NCBI RefSeq assembly: GCF_002094305.1
Contig: NZ_LWTX01000007.1
Span: 62,001 to 126,000 of the forward strand
Source: Prescottella equi
GTDB lineage: Bacteria > Actinomycetota > Actinomycetes > Mycobacteriales > Mycobacteriaceae
DNA length: 64,000 bases
Direction: 5' to 3'
In this document: in pieces, positions 8,499 through 17,109 of the stretch
Numbering within the stretch: the first letter of the stretch is position 1
Layout of the letters: each line of letters begins with the position of its first letter
The notes under the pieces: generated by a model
What the model saw: the letters and a program-made list of their open reading frames with translations, nothing else
Told to the model about the DNA's origin: nothing
Databases searched by the model: none
Program-made: the position numbers and the translations under genes

Positions 8499-10010
8499 TC
8501 AGTGCCCGCCCAGCGCGCGCTCGGCGGCCGGAAGCGCCCGCTCACGGTCTGCTGCAACGAGACCGATCCGGGTGCGCCTGTCGAGGAGATCGTCGATGTC
8601 GAGCGCGCCCTCGTGGCTGACCGCGAACGCCAGTTCCGCGTGGGTGACGTCGATGCCGTCGGCGACGGGGGTGAGCTCGCCGCAGTCGGCGACGAGGCCG
8701 GCCTCGCTGCCGTACCGCGCCACCAGCGAGGCCGGCAGGTTGCGCGGCGCGGTCCGGTCCGCGCCCACCGCCCGCAGATCCGTCGTCACGCACGGGCCGG
8801 CGGTCAGCCCGCCCGCCGCGATCGCGGCATCGACCGCGTCCTGCGCCATCTTGCGGTAGGTGGTGAGCTTGCCGCCCACGACACCGACGACGCCGTTCGA
8901 CGAGCGGAGTACCGCGTGGTTGCGGGACAGGTCCGCCGTCTCCCCCTCGCCGGTGTCGAGCAGCGGTCGCAGCCCCGCGAACGTGCCGAGCACGTCGGAG
9001 CGGGTGACGGGCGTCGCGAGCGCAGTGTTGACGGTGTCCAGCAGAAAGTCGATCTCGCTGTCGGAGGCGACCGGGACATCGGGAATCGCACCGTCGACGG
9101 CCTCGTCGGTGAGCCCCAGATAGACCCGCCCCAGTTGGGCGGGCAGCGCGAACACGAAACGGTTGGTCTCCCCCGGGATCGGCACGGTCAGTGCGGCGGT
9201 GGGGTTGCCGAGTAGTTCGGCGGGCAGCACCAGGTGGGTGCCGCGGCTGGGCTTGAGACGGATGTCTGGGTCGACCTCGCCGGCCCACACCCCCGCAGCA
9301 TTGACGACGGCACGTGCCCGGATCGTCAGTTCCTCGCCGGTCAGCTCGTCGCGCAGACGGGCCGAGTCGCCGGTGACGTCGTAGGCGCCGACGCGGGTGA
9401 GGACGGTGGCGCCGTGCGCCGCGGCGGTGCGGGCGAGCGCGACGACGAGCCGGGCGTCGTCGACGAGTTGCCCGTCGTACGCGAGCAGGCCACCACGTAG
9501 TCCGTCGCGCCGCACGGCCGGAGCGAGCTGCGCGGCGCGCTCGGCGTCGACCCGGCGGGACCGCGGCAGCACCGACGACGGCGTCCGGGCGGTGACGCGC
9601 AGCGCGTCGCCGGCGAGGAATCCCACCCGGACCAGCGACTTCTCGAACATGCTCACCGACGGCAGCAGCGGCACCAGCTGCGGCAGCGCCCGCACCAGAT
9701 GCGGTGCGGTACGGGTCATGAGGATGCCGCGTTCGACGGCGCTCTCGCGGGCGATCCCGACGTTGCCGGACGCCAGGTAGCGCAGTCCGCCGTGCGCCAG
9801 TTTGGAGCTCCAGCGGCTCGTGCCGAAGGCGAGGTCGTGTTTGTCGACCAGAACCGTGCGCAGCCCCCGCGACGCCGCGTCGAGCGCGGTGCCGACCCCG
9901 GTGACGCCGCCACCGATCACGAGGACGTCGACGTCACCGCGGTCGCCGAGGCTGTCCAGCTCGCGCCGGCGCCGGTCGGCATGGAGCGCGGACTTCGGGT
10001 TGTCCTGCAC
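8499..10010 (-). CDS. glpD: Glycerol-3-phosphate dehydrogenase (FAD-dependent)
   Basis: Respiratory glycerol-3-phosphate dehydrogenase, 503 residues. It oxidises glycerol 3-phosphate to dihydroxyacetone phosphate and passes electrons to quinone at the membrane. The FAD-binding GGGVTGVG motif is at about 33-40, followed by DKHDLAFGTSRWSSKLAHGGLRYL, characteristic of GlpD. The GTG at 10010 has a good AGGAGGAACC ribosome site. It lies 37 bases downstream of the TetR gene and is probably co-transcribed with it; the arrangement equals glpD1-Rv2250c in M. tuberculosis. Confidence 0.95.
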   Translation of the reverse strand: MQDNPKSALHADRRRRELDSLGDRGDVDVLVIGGGVTGVGTALDAASRGLRTVLVDKHDLAFGTSRWSSKLAHGGLRYLASGNVGIARESAVERGILMTRTAPHLVRALPQLVPLLPSVSMFEKSLVRVGFLAGDALRVTARTPSSVLPRSRRVDAERAAQLAPAVRRDGLRGGLLAYDGQLVDDARLVVALARTAAAHGATVLTRVGAYDVTGDSARLRDELTGEELTIRARAVVNAAGVWAGEVDPDIRLKPSRGTHLVLPAELLGNPTAALTVPIPGETNRFVFALPAQLGRVYLGLTDEAVDGAIPDVPVASDSEIDFLLDTVNTALATPVTRSDVLGTFAGLRPLLDTGEGETADLSRNHAVLRSSNGVVGVVGGKLTTYRKMAQDAVDAAIAAGGLTAGPCVTTDLRAVGADRTAPRNLPASLVARYGSEAGLVADCGELTPVADGIDVTHAELAFAVSHEGALDIDDLLDRRTRIGLVAADRERALPAAERALGGH

Positions 10011-10047
10011 GGTGGTTCCTCCTGATCGTGGTGCTGGGGATGCCGCG

Positions 10048-10635
10048 TCAGCGCGGCGCGAGGTAGGTGTCGACCGCGACCGCCAGTTCTGCGGTCAGGG
10101 CTTCCGGGGGCAGCACCTCGGCCACCATCCCGGCCGACTGAACGGCCGACTGCGCGATCAACAGCACCATCGCGGCGATGTGGACGGGATCGCCCGCGCG
10201 GATCGATCCGTCGATCTGGCCCGCGGCAACCGCCTGCGAGACCCGCTCGACGATGGCTCGCTGGCTCGTGCCGAGGCGGTCGACGATGTAGGTCATCAGC
10301 AGGTCCGGATCCGACCGCAGGATCTTCACGAACAACGGGTGCTCCCGCATGCCGGTGGCGACCTCGACGACGGCGCGCACCAACTGGACCCGGGCGGGCT
10401 CGTCGCCGTCCATGTCGGGGATGACGACGCGGATCTCCCGTGTCAGCAGGTCGGCGACGACGGCCCGGGTGTCGGGCCAGCGCCGGTACACGGTGGGACG
10501 GCTGACGCCCGCGCGGCGCGCCACCTCGGCGAGCGTCGTGCGGCGGAGACCGAAGTCGAGCACACACGAGCGCGCCGCGTCCAGGATCTGGTCGTCGACG
10601 CTGGGAGCGTCCGAAAGCTCGTTACAGATAGACAT
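10048..10635 (-). CDS. TetR-family regulator of the glpD/FAD-oxidase divergon
   Basis: One-component repressor of about 195 residues. The N-terminal helix-turn-helix reads RRTTLAEVARRAGVSRPTVYRRWPDTRAVV at about 30-60, followed by a helical ligand domain. The ATG at 10635 is chosen; an in-frame GTG at 10647 is an alternative that would leave only 8 bases to the divergent gene. GTTAC/GTAAC repeats between the two starts are the likely operator. The ligand is unknown; a glycerolipid precursor would fit the neighbours. Confidence 0.88.
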   Translation of the reverse strand: MSICNELSDAPSVDDQILDAARSCVLDFGLRRTTLAEVARRAGVSRPTVYRRWPDTRAVVADLLTREIRVVIPDMDGDEPARVQLVRAVVEVATGMREHPLFVKILRSDPDLLMTYIVDRLGTSQRAIVERVSQAVAAGQIDGSIRAGDPVHIAAMVLLIAQSAVQSAGMVAEVLPPEALTAELAVAVDTYLAPR

Positions 10636-10653
10636 CGTGTGTAACACTGTAAC
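10621..10653. promoter_or_regulatory. Candidate TetR operator
   Basis: Inverted repeat GTTACAG (10621-10627) and CTGTAAC (10647-10653), with an extra GTAAC at 10641-10645. It covers the start codons of both divergent genes, so a bound regulator could block both. This is inferred from position and symmetry. Confidence 0.55.
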
Positions 10654-10655
10654 GC

Positions 10656-12284
10656 ATGTCCGACGCCTTCGTCCCCGAGTCCCCCACCACCCCCGCCCCC
10701 GCCATGGAGTGGGACGCCTGGGGTGTCACAGAGTTCCGGCGCCACCTCTCGCCGCAGGTCACCGCACTGCTCCAGCAGGCGCTCGGAGTGTCCGCCGAGC
10801 AGTCCCCGCCACCGGAGGAATCCGACGCGATCGTGCGCGAGAGCGCGCTCGGCGCCCCGCTCGTCCACGCCCTCGAGGACCTCCTCGGTGTCGACAACGT
10901 CCGCACCGACGGCCCCACCCGCCTGCGCCACGCCGGCGGCAAGAGCACGCCGGACCTGTTGCGCCGCAAGTCGACCGGCGAGCAGGACGCCCCCGACGCA
11001 GTGCTGCTGCCCGGCACGCACGACGAGGTTCTCGCCCTGCTGCGGTTCTGCGCGGCCGAGGGCATCGCTGTGGTGCCCTTCGGTGGCGGCACCAGCGTCG
11101 TCGGCGGCGTCGACCCGGTCCGCGGCCGCTTCGGGTCCGTCGTGGCACTCGACCTGCGCCGCCTCGACGCGCTCGTGGACCTCGATGCGGTCTCCGGCGT
11201 CGCGACCCTCCAGGCGGGGGTGACAGGTCCGCAGGCCGAACAACTGCTCGGCGAGCACGGCTTCTCTCTCGGCCACTTCCCCCAGAGCTTCCAGTTCGCG
11301 ACCATCGGCGGGTTCGCCGCGACCCGGTCGTCCGGCCAGGCGTCCGCCGGCTACGGACGCTTCGACGACATGGTCGAGTGGCTGCGCGTCGCGACGCCGT
11401 CGGGCACCCTCGACCTGGGCCGCGGTCCCGCCTCCGCGGCCGGCCCCGACCTGCGTGAACTCTTCGTCGGCTCGGAGGGCACGCTCGGCATCATCACCGA
11501 GGTGGGTCTGCGCGTGCACCCGGTCCCGGAACGCACCGCCTACCAGGCGTGGTCGTTCCCCGACTTCGAGACCGGTGCCGCCGCACTGCGGGCCGTCGCC
11601 CAGTCGGGTTCCGCGCCGACCGTGATGCGGCTGTCCGACGAGGCCGAGACCGGGATCAATCTGGCCCTGTCCGGCGACGTCGGCGGCGACAGTCCGACGT
11701 CGGGCTGTCTGGCGATCACGACCTTCGAGGGCACCGATGCGCACGTCGACGCCCGCTACACCGAGGCCACGGCACTGCTGGCCGCCGCCGGCGGCACCGC
11801 CCTCGGGGAGGCTCCGGCGCAGGCCTGGGAGCACGGCCGCTTCAACGCCCCGTACCTGCGGGACGCACTGCTGAACGCCGGCGCGATCGCCGAAACCCTC
11901 GAAACCGCCACGCGCTGGTCCAATCTGACCAACCTCCGCTCGGCCGTCACCACGGCGCTGACGGAATCACTTGCCGCGCAGGGCACCCCGGGGATCGTGA
12001 TGTGCCACATCTCGCACACCTACCCCACCGGCGCATCGCTGTACTTCACGGTGGTCTGCGCCCAGGCCGCGGATCCACTGGCTCAGTGGGCCGCCGCCAA
12101 GCGCGCGGCGGGCGACGCGATCGTCGCCGCCGGCGGCACCATCACCCACCACCACGCAGTCGGCGTCGACCACCGTCCGTGGATGGGCAGCGAGGTGGGC
12201 GATCTCGGCGGCCGGGTCCTGCGGGCAGTCAAGGACGCAATCGATCCCGCCGGAATCCTCAACCCTGGCAAGCTGATCCCATGA
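10656..12284 (+). CDS. FAD-binding oxidase, alkyl-DHAP synthase-like
   Basis: 542-residue flavoprotein of the VAO/PCMH family, related to alkyldihydroxyacetone-phosphate synthase and homologous by position to Rv2251. The FAD-binding region has VVPFGGGTSVVGGVDP at about 128-143 and FATIGGFAATRSSGQASAGYGRFDDMV. The C-terminus HHHAVGVDHRPWMGSEVG is typical of the AGPS-like branch, and the end GILNPGKLIP of the wider family. The start has no ribosome site and is possibly leaderless. Its stop overlaps the kinase start in ATGA. Ether-lipid chemistry is inferred; a D-lactate or glycolate oxidase role is not excluded. Confidence 0.88.
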   Translation: MSDAFVPESPTTPAPAMEWDAWGVTEFRRHLSPQVTALLQQALGVSAEQSPPPEESDAIVRESALGAPLVHALEDLLGVDNVRTDGPTRLRHAGGKSTPDLLRRKSTGEQDAPDAVLLPGTHDEVLALLRFCAAEGIAVVPFGGGTSVVGGVDPVRGRFGSVVALDLRRLDALVDLDAVSGVATLQAGVTGPQAEQLLGEHGFSLGHFPQSFQFATIGGFAATRSSGQASAGYGRFDDMVEWLRVATPSGTLDLGRGPASAAGPDLRELFVGSEGTLGIITEVGLRVHPVPERTAYQAWSFPDFETGAAALRAVAQSGSAPTVMRLSDEAETGINLALSGDVGGDSPTSGCLAITTFEGTDAHVDARYTEATALLAAAGGTALGEAPAQAWEHGRFNAPYLRDALLNAGAIAETLETATRWSNLTNLRSAVTTALTESLAAQGTPGIVMCHISHTYPTGASLYFTVVCAQAADPLAQWAAAKRAAGDAIVAAGGTITHHHAVGVDHRPWMGSEVGDLGGRVLRAVKDAIDPAGILNPGKLIP

Positions 12285-13171
12285 CGCGATCGGTCACCGT
12301 CCTGACCAACCCCGCCGCGGGCAGCGGCCATGCCTCGTGGGCGTCCGCCGCTGCCGTCACCCGACTGCGCGAGCGGGGCGTCGCCGTCACCGAGATCGAG
12401 GGCAGCTCCGCGGAGGAGGCGCTCGATCTGGCACGCAAGGCCGTCGCCGAGGGCACCGACGCTCTCGTCGCCGCCGGCGGCGACGGTGTCGTCAGCATCG
12501 CGTGGCAGGCCCTGGCGCAGACCGGAACGCCGCTCGGAATCGTTCCCGGAGGCACCGGCAACGACCATGCGCGCCTCTTCCACATCCCGGTCGACGATCC
12601 GGTGAAGGCCGCAGACATCGTCGCGGCGGGCGAGGTCGCCACCGTCGATCTCGCCCGCGCCGGTGAACGCTGGTTCGGCACCGTGTTGTCGAGCGGGTTC
12701 GACGCGCTCGTCACCGACCGCGCGAATCAGATGCGATGGCCCAAAGGCCCGATGCGGTACAACCTCGCGATGATCGTGGAACTCGCGCAACTGAAGCCGA
12801 TCCCCTACCGGATCGTCCTCGACGACCGCACGATCGAACTCGACGCGACCATGGTGTCCGTCGGCAACGGGACGTCGTACGGCGGCGGCATGCTCATCAC
12901 GCCGCACGCGAAGCTCGACGACGGGTTGCTCGACGTCACGGTCGTGAAGTCGGGCGGCCGGTTCAAGCTGGTGCGGCTGTTCCCGACCGTCTACAAGGGC
13001 ACCCACGTCGAACTCGACGAGGTCGAGACGTACCGCACCCGGAAGCTGCGACTCGAGACCGGCATCCCGGTCACCTCGTACGCCGACGGCGAGTTCGTCG
13101 GGCAGTTGCCGATCGACGTCGAGGCCGTCCCGGGGGCCGGACGCGTCATCGTCGGTGCGCCGCTCGGCTGA
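12281..13171 (+). CDS. dagK: Diacylglycerol/lipid kinase (DagK family)
   Basis: 296-residue lipid kinase that phosphorylates diacylglycerol or a related lipid from ATP. Motifs are NPAAGSG at the N-terminus, AAGGDGVVSIAW (nucleotide-binding GGDG) at about 62-73, and GIVPGGTGNDHAR at about 86-98. Later VSVGNGTSYGGGMLITPHAKLDDGLLDV is the second domain signature. It matches Rv2252, which in M. tuberculosis is linked to phosphatidylinositol mannoside synthesis. It is translationally coupled to the FAD oxidase, giving a glycerolipid module with glpD. Confidence 0.92.
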   Translation: MTRSVTVLTNPAAGSGHASWASAAAVTRLRERGVAVTEIEGSSAEEALDLARKAVAEGTDALVAAGGDGVVSIAWQALAQTGTPLGIVPGGTGNDHARLFHIPVDDPVKAADIVAAGEVATVDLARAGERWFGTVLSSGFDALVTDRANQMRWPKGPMRYNLAMIVELAQLKPIPYRIVLDDRTIELDATMVSVGNGTSYGGGMLITPHAKLDDGLLDVTVVKSGGRFKLVRLFPTVYKGTHVELDEVETYRTRKLRLETGIPVTSYADGEFVGQLPIDVEAVPGAGRVIVGAPLG

Positions 13172-13174
13172 GCG

Positions 13175-13888
13175 TCAACCGCCGAAGACGTACAACTCGA
13201 ACCCGACGGCGCGTTCGGCATCGAAGCCCGGTCGGGGCGCGGTGGCCATCTCGATCTGGCGGGCCGCCTGCTCCAGGACCGGTTCGGCGCTGAGGGCCGT
13301 GAGGTACGCGTTGTGCTCGCACAGCGACCGAACCGCCCGTTCGACGGTGGCGGTGACGTCCACCGCATGGGTGATCCCGACCATCGCATTGACGGCTGCC
13401 CAGCGCGCGCCCGTCCAGGGCGGCTCGACGAGTTCCGGGAAGATCCACTCGTTGGCGGCGTCGGCGACGGCGTCGAGCACCGCGAGCCCGACGGCGCGGT
13501 GGTCGGCGCTGTTGAGGACGCCCGGGCCCCACGTCTCTCGGAAGTTCGCCGTGACGACCATCTCGGGCCGATGCTGCCGGATGACCCGTGCGAGGTCCAT
13601 CCGCAGCTGCGGCCCGTACTCGACGGTGCCGTCGGGATAACCGAGGAATTCGACCTCGGTCACGCCCACCACGGCGGCCGAGGCTCGCTCCTCGTCCTCG
13701 CGCAGCGGGCCGCACTGCCGGGGGTTCAGGCCCGCGATCCCCGCCTCGCCACTGGTCACCAGGACGTACCGGATGTCCTTGCCCTGGTCGGTCCAGCGGG
13801 CCACCGCCGCGGCAGCGCCGTATTCGATGTCGTCGGGGTGGGCGACGATCACCAGCCCACGCTGCCAGTCCTCGGGAATCGGCTCCAT
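13175..13888 (-). CDS. PIG-L family deacetylase
   Basis: 237-residue zinc-dependent N-acetyl-sugar deacetylase of the LmbE/MshB family. The metal-binding AHPDDIEYG motif is at about 16-24 and the third ligand is in NSADHRAVG at about 127-135. It converges with dagK with a 3-base gap and lies 4 bases downstream of an MFS transporter gene, so the two are probably co-transcribed. Substrate (mycothiol-type or cell-wall sugar) cannot be read from the sequence. Confidence 0.88.
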   Translation of the reverse strand: MEPIPEDWQRGLVIVAHPDDIEYGAAAAVARWTDQGKDIRYVLVTSGEAGIAGLNPRQCGPLREDEERASAAVVGVTEVEFLGYPDGTVEYGPQLRMDLARVIRQHRPEMVVTANFRETWGPGVLNSADHRAVGLAVLDAVADAANEWIFPELVEPPWTGARWAAVNAMVGITHAVDVTATVERAVRSLCEHNAYLTALSAEPVLEQAARQIEMATAPRPGFDAERAVGFELYVFGG

Positions 13889-13892
13889 GAGG

Positions 13893-15110
13893 TCAGCATG
13901 CCCCGACCGGGGTGCTCGTGCGCGCCGAAATCCGCAGATCCAGCCACCACACGACGAGGACCGCGACCGACAGGCCGACGCCCGCCCAGCACACTCCCAC
14001 CCAGCCGTGAGTGGCCCACAGCAGCGAACCGAGCGCCGATCCGGCCGCGCCGCCGACGAAGTAGCCGGTCATGTACACCGCCGTGACGCGGGAACGCGCT
14101 TGCGGCGCAAGGGCGTAGATGACGCCCTGATTGCTCACGTGCACGCACTTGAGCGCCACATCGGAGATCAGCACCGCGAGTACGAACGCGATCAGGCTGC
14201 TCGCCCCGAGACCGAACAACGCCCACGACGCGATCAGCACCGCTGCCCCGACGCCGGCCGTGGCGCGGGCGAAGCCGCGGTCGGCCAGGCGTCCGGCGAC
14301 GTTCGCCATCACCGCGCCCGCCACACCGGCGAGGCCGACGAAACCGATCGCGACGTCGTCGAGCCCGAACGGCGGCGCGGCGAGCACGAAGGCCATCGCG
14401 GCGAACACCGTGCTCGCGGCGGCGAAGCTCAGGGCACTCATCGCGGTCGCGGTACGCAGCCGCGGATGTTGCCGCAGCAGTGTGCCCATCGACGCGAGGA
14501 TCGCGCCGTACCCCAGTCCGTGGTCGTCGCGCGACGTCGGCAGTGCACGCCACAACAGTGCGGCGATCAGCAGCATCGCTACCGCGCTCACGCGGTACAC
14601 CGTCTGCCAGCCGCCCAGCGGGGTGAGCAGTCCGGCCACGCTGCGGGCCAGCAGGATTCCGACCATGAGACCGCTCATGACCGTGCCGACCGCCGTGGCG
14701 GCCCGTCCGGGTTCGGCCAGTGCCGCCGCGAACGGGACCAGAACCTGCGCCGCCACCGAGAACAACCCGGCCGTCGCGGTCCCGATCATGAGCCAGCCGA
14801 TCGAGGGCGCGAACCCGCACACCCCCTGCCCGAGCGCGGCGAGAACCATCAGACCGACGCTCAGCCGCCGACGGTCGACCAGGTCACCCAGCGGGACGAG
14901 GAAGAGCAGCCCGAGACCGTAGAACACCTGCGACAGCGTGACGGTGACGGCCGCCGTGGACTGCTCCACGCCGAGCGCACCGGCGATCGAGTCGAGCAGC
15001 GGCTGGTTGAAGTAGTTGCCGCCCACGCACAGTCCGCACGCGACGGCCATGACGAGCAGCAGTCCGGGAGACAGTGTGGGGCGGGGGATTCGGCTTTCGA
15101 TGACGCTCAC
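13893..15110 (-). CDS. MFS transporter (exporter type)
   Basis: 405-residue major facilitator with about 12 transmembrane helices. The loop 2-3 motif is LVPLGDLVDRRRLSVGL, and YFNQPLLDSIAGALG in helix 1 is typical of the NimT/YgaY-like branch. The GTG at 15110 gives MSVIESRIPRP before the first helix. It is divergent from a LysR regulator that starts 88 bases away, suggesting control by that regulator in the classic LysR arrangement. Cargo unknown. Confidence 0.88.
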   Translation of the reverse strand: MSVIESRIPRPTLSPGLLLVMAVACGLCVGGNYFNQPLLDSIAGALGVEQSTAAVTVTLSQVFYGLGLLFLVPLGDLVDRRRLSVGLMVLAALGQGVCGFAPSIGWLMIGTATAGLFSVAAQVLVPFAAALAEPGRAATAVGTVMSGLMVGILLARSVAGLLTPLGGWQTVYRVSAVAMLLIAALLWRALPTSRDDHGLGYGAILASMGTLLRQHPRLRTATAMSALSFAAASTVFAAMAFVLAAPPFGLDDVAIGFVGLAGVAGAVMANVAGRLADRGFARATAGVGAAVLIASWALFGLGASSLIAFVLAVLISDVALKCVHVSNQGVIYALAPQARSRVTAVYMTGYFVGGAAGSALGSLLWATHGWVGVCWAGVGLSVAVLVVWWLDLRISARTSTPVGAC

Positions 15111-15147
15111 CGAGCAATTCTTTACCCCCGATAATCATCTGTCTAAC

Positions 15148-15160
15148 ATCTGAATCAGAT
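15148..15160. promoter_or_regulatory. Candidate LysR operator
   Basis: Perfect palindrome ATCTGA-A-TCAGAT between the divergent MFS and LysR genes, 38 bases before the LysR start. Position and symmetry suit a LysR-type recognition site. A second, looser dyad (GATC...GATC) follows at 15158-15170. Confidence 0.5.
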
Positions 15161-15198
15161 CGACCCGATCTCTGGTTGCGATCAATCGAAGGAGAGCT

Positions 15199-16083
15199 AT
15201 GGAACTACGACAGTTGCGCTACGCGATCGCCGTGGCCGAGGAGCGACACTTCACCCGCGCCGCGAACCGGCTCCACGTCGCCCAGTCCGCGCTCAGTCAC
15301 CAGGTGCAGCAACTCGAACACGAACTCGGCACTGCGTTGTTCACGCGGACGAGTCGCCGCGTGGAACTGACCGACGCCGGCGAGGCGTTCGTGCTGCGCG
15401 CTCGCGAGGTACTCGCCGCTACCGAACGACTGCGCGGCGACGTCGCCTCGACCGCGGAGGCGGTCACCGGCACGTTGCGGATCGGCACCATCACGACGCT
15501 CACACAGATCGACCTGGCCGCACACCTGCGTTCGTTCCTCGATACACATCCCGGAGTGGACGTGCACGTCGTCTCGGCTATGAGCGAGTCGATAGTGGCG
15601 CAGGTCGAGGCGGGCGAACTCGACCTCGGATTCATCGGCCTGTGGCACACCCGACCGCGTGCCGGGCTCACCGCGCGCGTGCTCGGCACCGAGCAACTCG
15701 TCGCGGTCGTCGCACGCGATCACCCGTGGGCGACGCGCACCACCGTCACCCTCCTCGACCTGGCGAGTGTGCCGACCGTCGACTTCCCGGAGGGCACCGG
15801 GGCCAGGCGGCAGAGCGACGACGCGTTCGCCATGGCCGGGCTTCCCCGCAAGGTCGTCGCGCAGGCCGGGTCGGCGAGCCTGGTCGCCGCGCTCACCGAA
15901 GCCGGCACAGGCGTGGGCTTCCTCCCGGAGTCCGATGCCGTCACCCGGCCCGGCCTGCACCTGCTGCGTATCGCCGACGCCCCTATTCGCACCGTGCACA
16001 TGATCAGCAAGCCGACGCTCGTCACGCCGCCGGGCCGCGCCTTCGCCGATCTGGTCGAGCGACACCTCGGCGGCGACAGCTAG
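15199..16083 (+). CDS. LysR-family transcriptional regulator
   Basis: 294-residue LysR-type regulator. The N-terminal helix-turn-helix begins MELRQLRYAIAVAEERHFTRAANRLHVAQSALSHQVQQLE. The effector-binding domain starts at about residue 90. The start has a strong GAAGGAGAGCT ribosome site. It is divergent from the MFS gene it probably controls. Its TAG stop overlaps the stop region of a convergent small gene by 4 bases. Confidence 0.92.
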   Translation: MELRQLRYAIAVAEERHFTRAANRLHVAQSALSHQVQQLEHELGTALFTRTSRRVELTDAGEAFVLRAREVLAATERLRGDVASTAEAVTGTLRIGTITTLTQIDLAAHLRSFLDTHPGVDVHVVSAMSESIVAQVEAGELDLGFIGLWHTRPRAGLTARVLGTEQLVAVVARDHPWATRTTVTLLDLASVPTVDFPEGTGARRQSDDAFAMAGLPRKVVAQAGSASLVAALTEAGTGVGFLPESDAVTRPGLHLLRIADAPIRTVHMISKPTLVTPPGRAFADLVERHLGGDS

Positions 16084-16256
16084 AACCGCGAGTTGTCGGA
16101 CCGCTCGGACGATCCCGACATCGCCTTGAACAACATGTAGAGCCCGAAGACGATCGCGCTCACCACGAGGATCCCGAACAGCCCCTTGACCAGGGCTCCG
16201 ATCAACGCGAAGGCGATCCAGACCACTGCCACGGCGCCGACGATCTTCCAGAACAC
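16080..16256 (-). CDS. Small one- or two-span membrane protein (58 aa)
   Basis: A 58-residue ORF starting MFWKIVGAVAVVWIAFALIG. The GTG at 16256 has an AGGAGG ribosome site (16264-16269) at normal spacing. Hydrophobic stretches lie at residues 5-22 and 25-43; the tail SGSSERSDNSRF is polar. The stop overlaps the LysR stop by 4 bases, tail to tail. It resembles small conserved actinobacterial membrane proteins of unknown function. Coding is supported by the ribosome site and the amphipathic layout. Confidence 0.68.
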   Translation of the reverse strand: MFWKIVGAVAVVWIAFALIGALVKGLFGILVVSAIVFGLYMLFKAMSGSSERSDNSRF

Positions 16257-16482
16257 GATGTGCCTCCTGTGGTTCCTCTCCGACGATCCTACGACCGCCG
16301 CACCATGATGCTGTCACGGCGCATACCGGAAAGCAGCAGCTCAGCGCCAAGATCGGGGAAAGATGGGGGAAGACCCTGAGAGCGCCGAGCGGGAGGGAAT
16401 GCGCCCGCACCCGTCGCTTGACATAAGCTCGCCAGGTTGACCCCGATCCCGTCCCGCGAACCACGAGGAGCAGTAGGTAGCC

Positions 16483-17094
16483 GTGTCGTCGACCTCCACC
16501 ACGGGCACTCCCCGGAACACCGCGCGCGATCTCGCGCAGATCGCCGTCTTCGCGGCACTCATCATCGCGCTGGGCCTGCCCGGGACGATCAACGTCGGCG
16601 GGTCCGCGGTTCCGATCACCCTGCAGACCCTCGGGGTCATGCTCGCCGGCGCACTGCTCGGCCCCCGCAAGGGCACCCTCGCGGTCCTCACCGTGATCGT
16701 CCTCGGCCTCGCCCTGCCGGTCCTCGCCGGTGGTCGCACGTCGCTCGTGTCGCTGTCGAGCCCCACCGCGGGCTTCCTGATCGGGTGGCTTCCCGCGGCC
16801 GCTGTGATCGGCTGGCTGAGCTATCGGATGCTCCCCCGGTACAACGTCTTCGGCGGCGTCGCCATCAACCTCCTCGGCGGCATCGTGGTCCTGTACGCGT
16901 TCGGTATCCCCGGCATGCTTCTGAAGACGGATCTGACGGTGTCGGCGGCCTTCGCCGCGAACCTGACGTACCTGCCCGGCGACGTGATCAAGGCGGTCGT
17001 CGCCGCGGTCGTCGCCGCCCAGGTCCATCGCGCGTACCCGGCCCTCGCCGCCCGGAGCCTGCCCACGGCCCCGGTTCGCGTCGACGCCGTATAG
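16483..17094 (+). CDS. bioY: Biotin transporter substrate-binding component BioY
   Basis: 203-residue S-component of an ECF transporter that captures biotin in the membrane. BioY features are IAVFAALIIALGLPG, then VPITLQTLGVMLAGALLGPRKG and PTAGFLIGWLPAA. Five to six hydrophobic segments are visible. The GTG at 16483 is the first plausible start. It is followed 15 bases later by the ATPase and then the EcfT gene, forming a complete bioYMN unit. No biotin ligase or BioQ gene is in the window. Confidence 0.94.
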   Translation: MSSTSTTGTPRNTARDLAQIAVFAALIIALGLPGTINVGGSAVPITLQTLGVMLAGALLGPRKGTLAVLTVIVLGLALPVLAGGRTSLVSLSSPTAGFLIGWLPAAAVIGWLSYRMLPRYNVFGGVAINLLGGIVVLYAFGIPGMLLKTDLTVSAAFAANLTYLPGDVIKAVVAAVVAAQVHRAYPALAARSLPTAPVRVDAV

Positions 17095-17109
17095 GGCCGT
17101 ACCTGCGCG

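Noticed and set aside
16418-16423. TTGACA as -35 of bioY and a possible BioQ operator
   Set aside because: No -10 at a suitable distance and no clear inverted repeat matching a known BioQ site.
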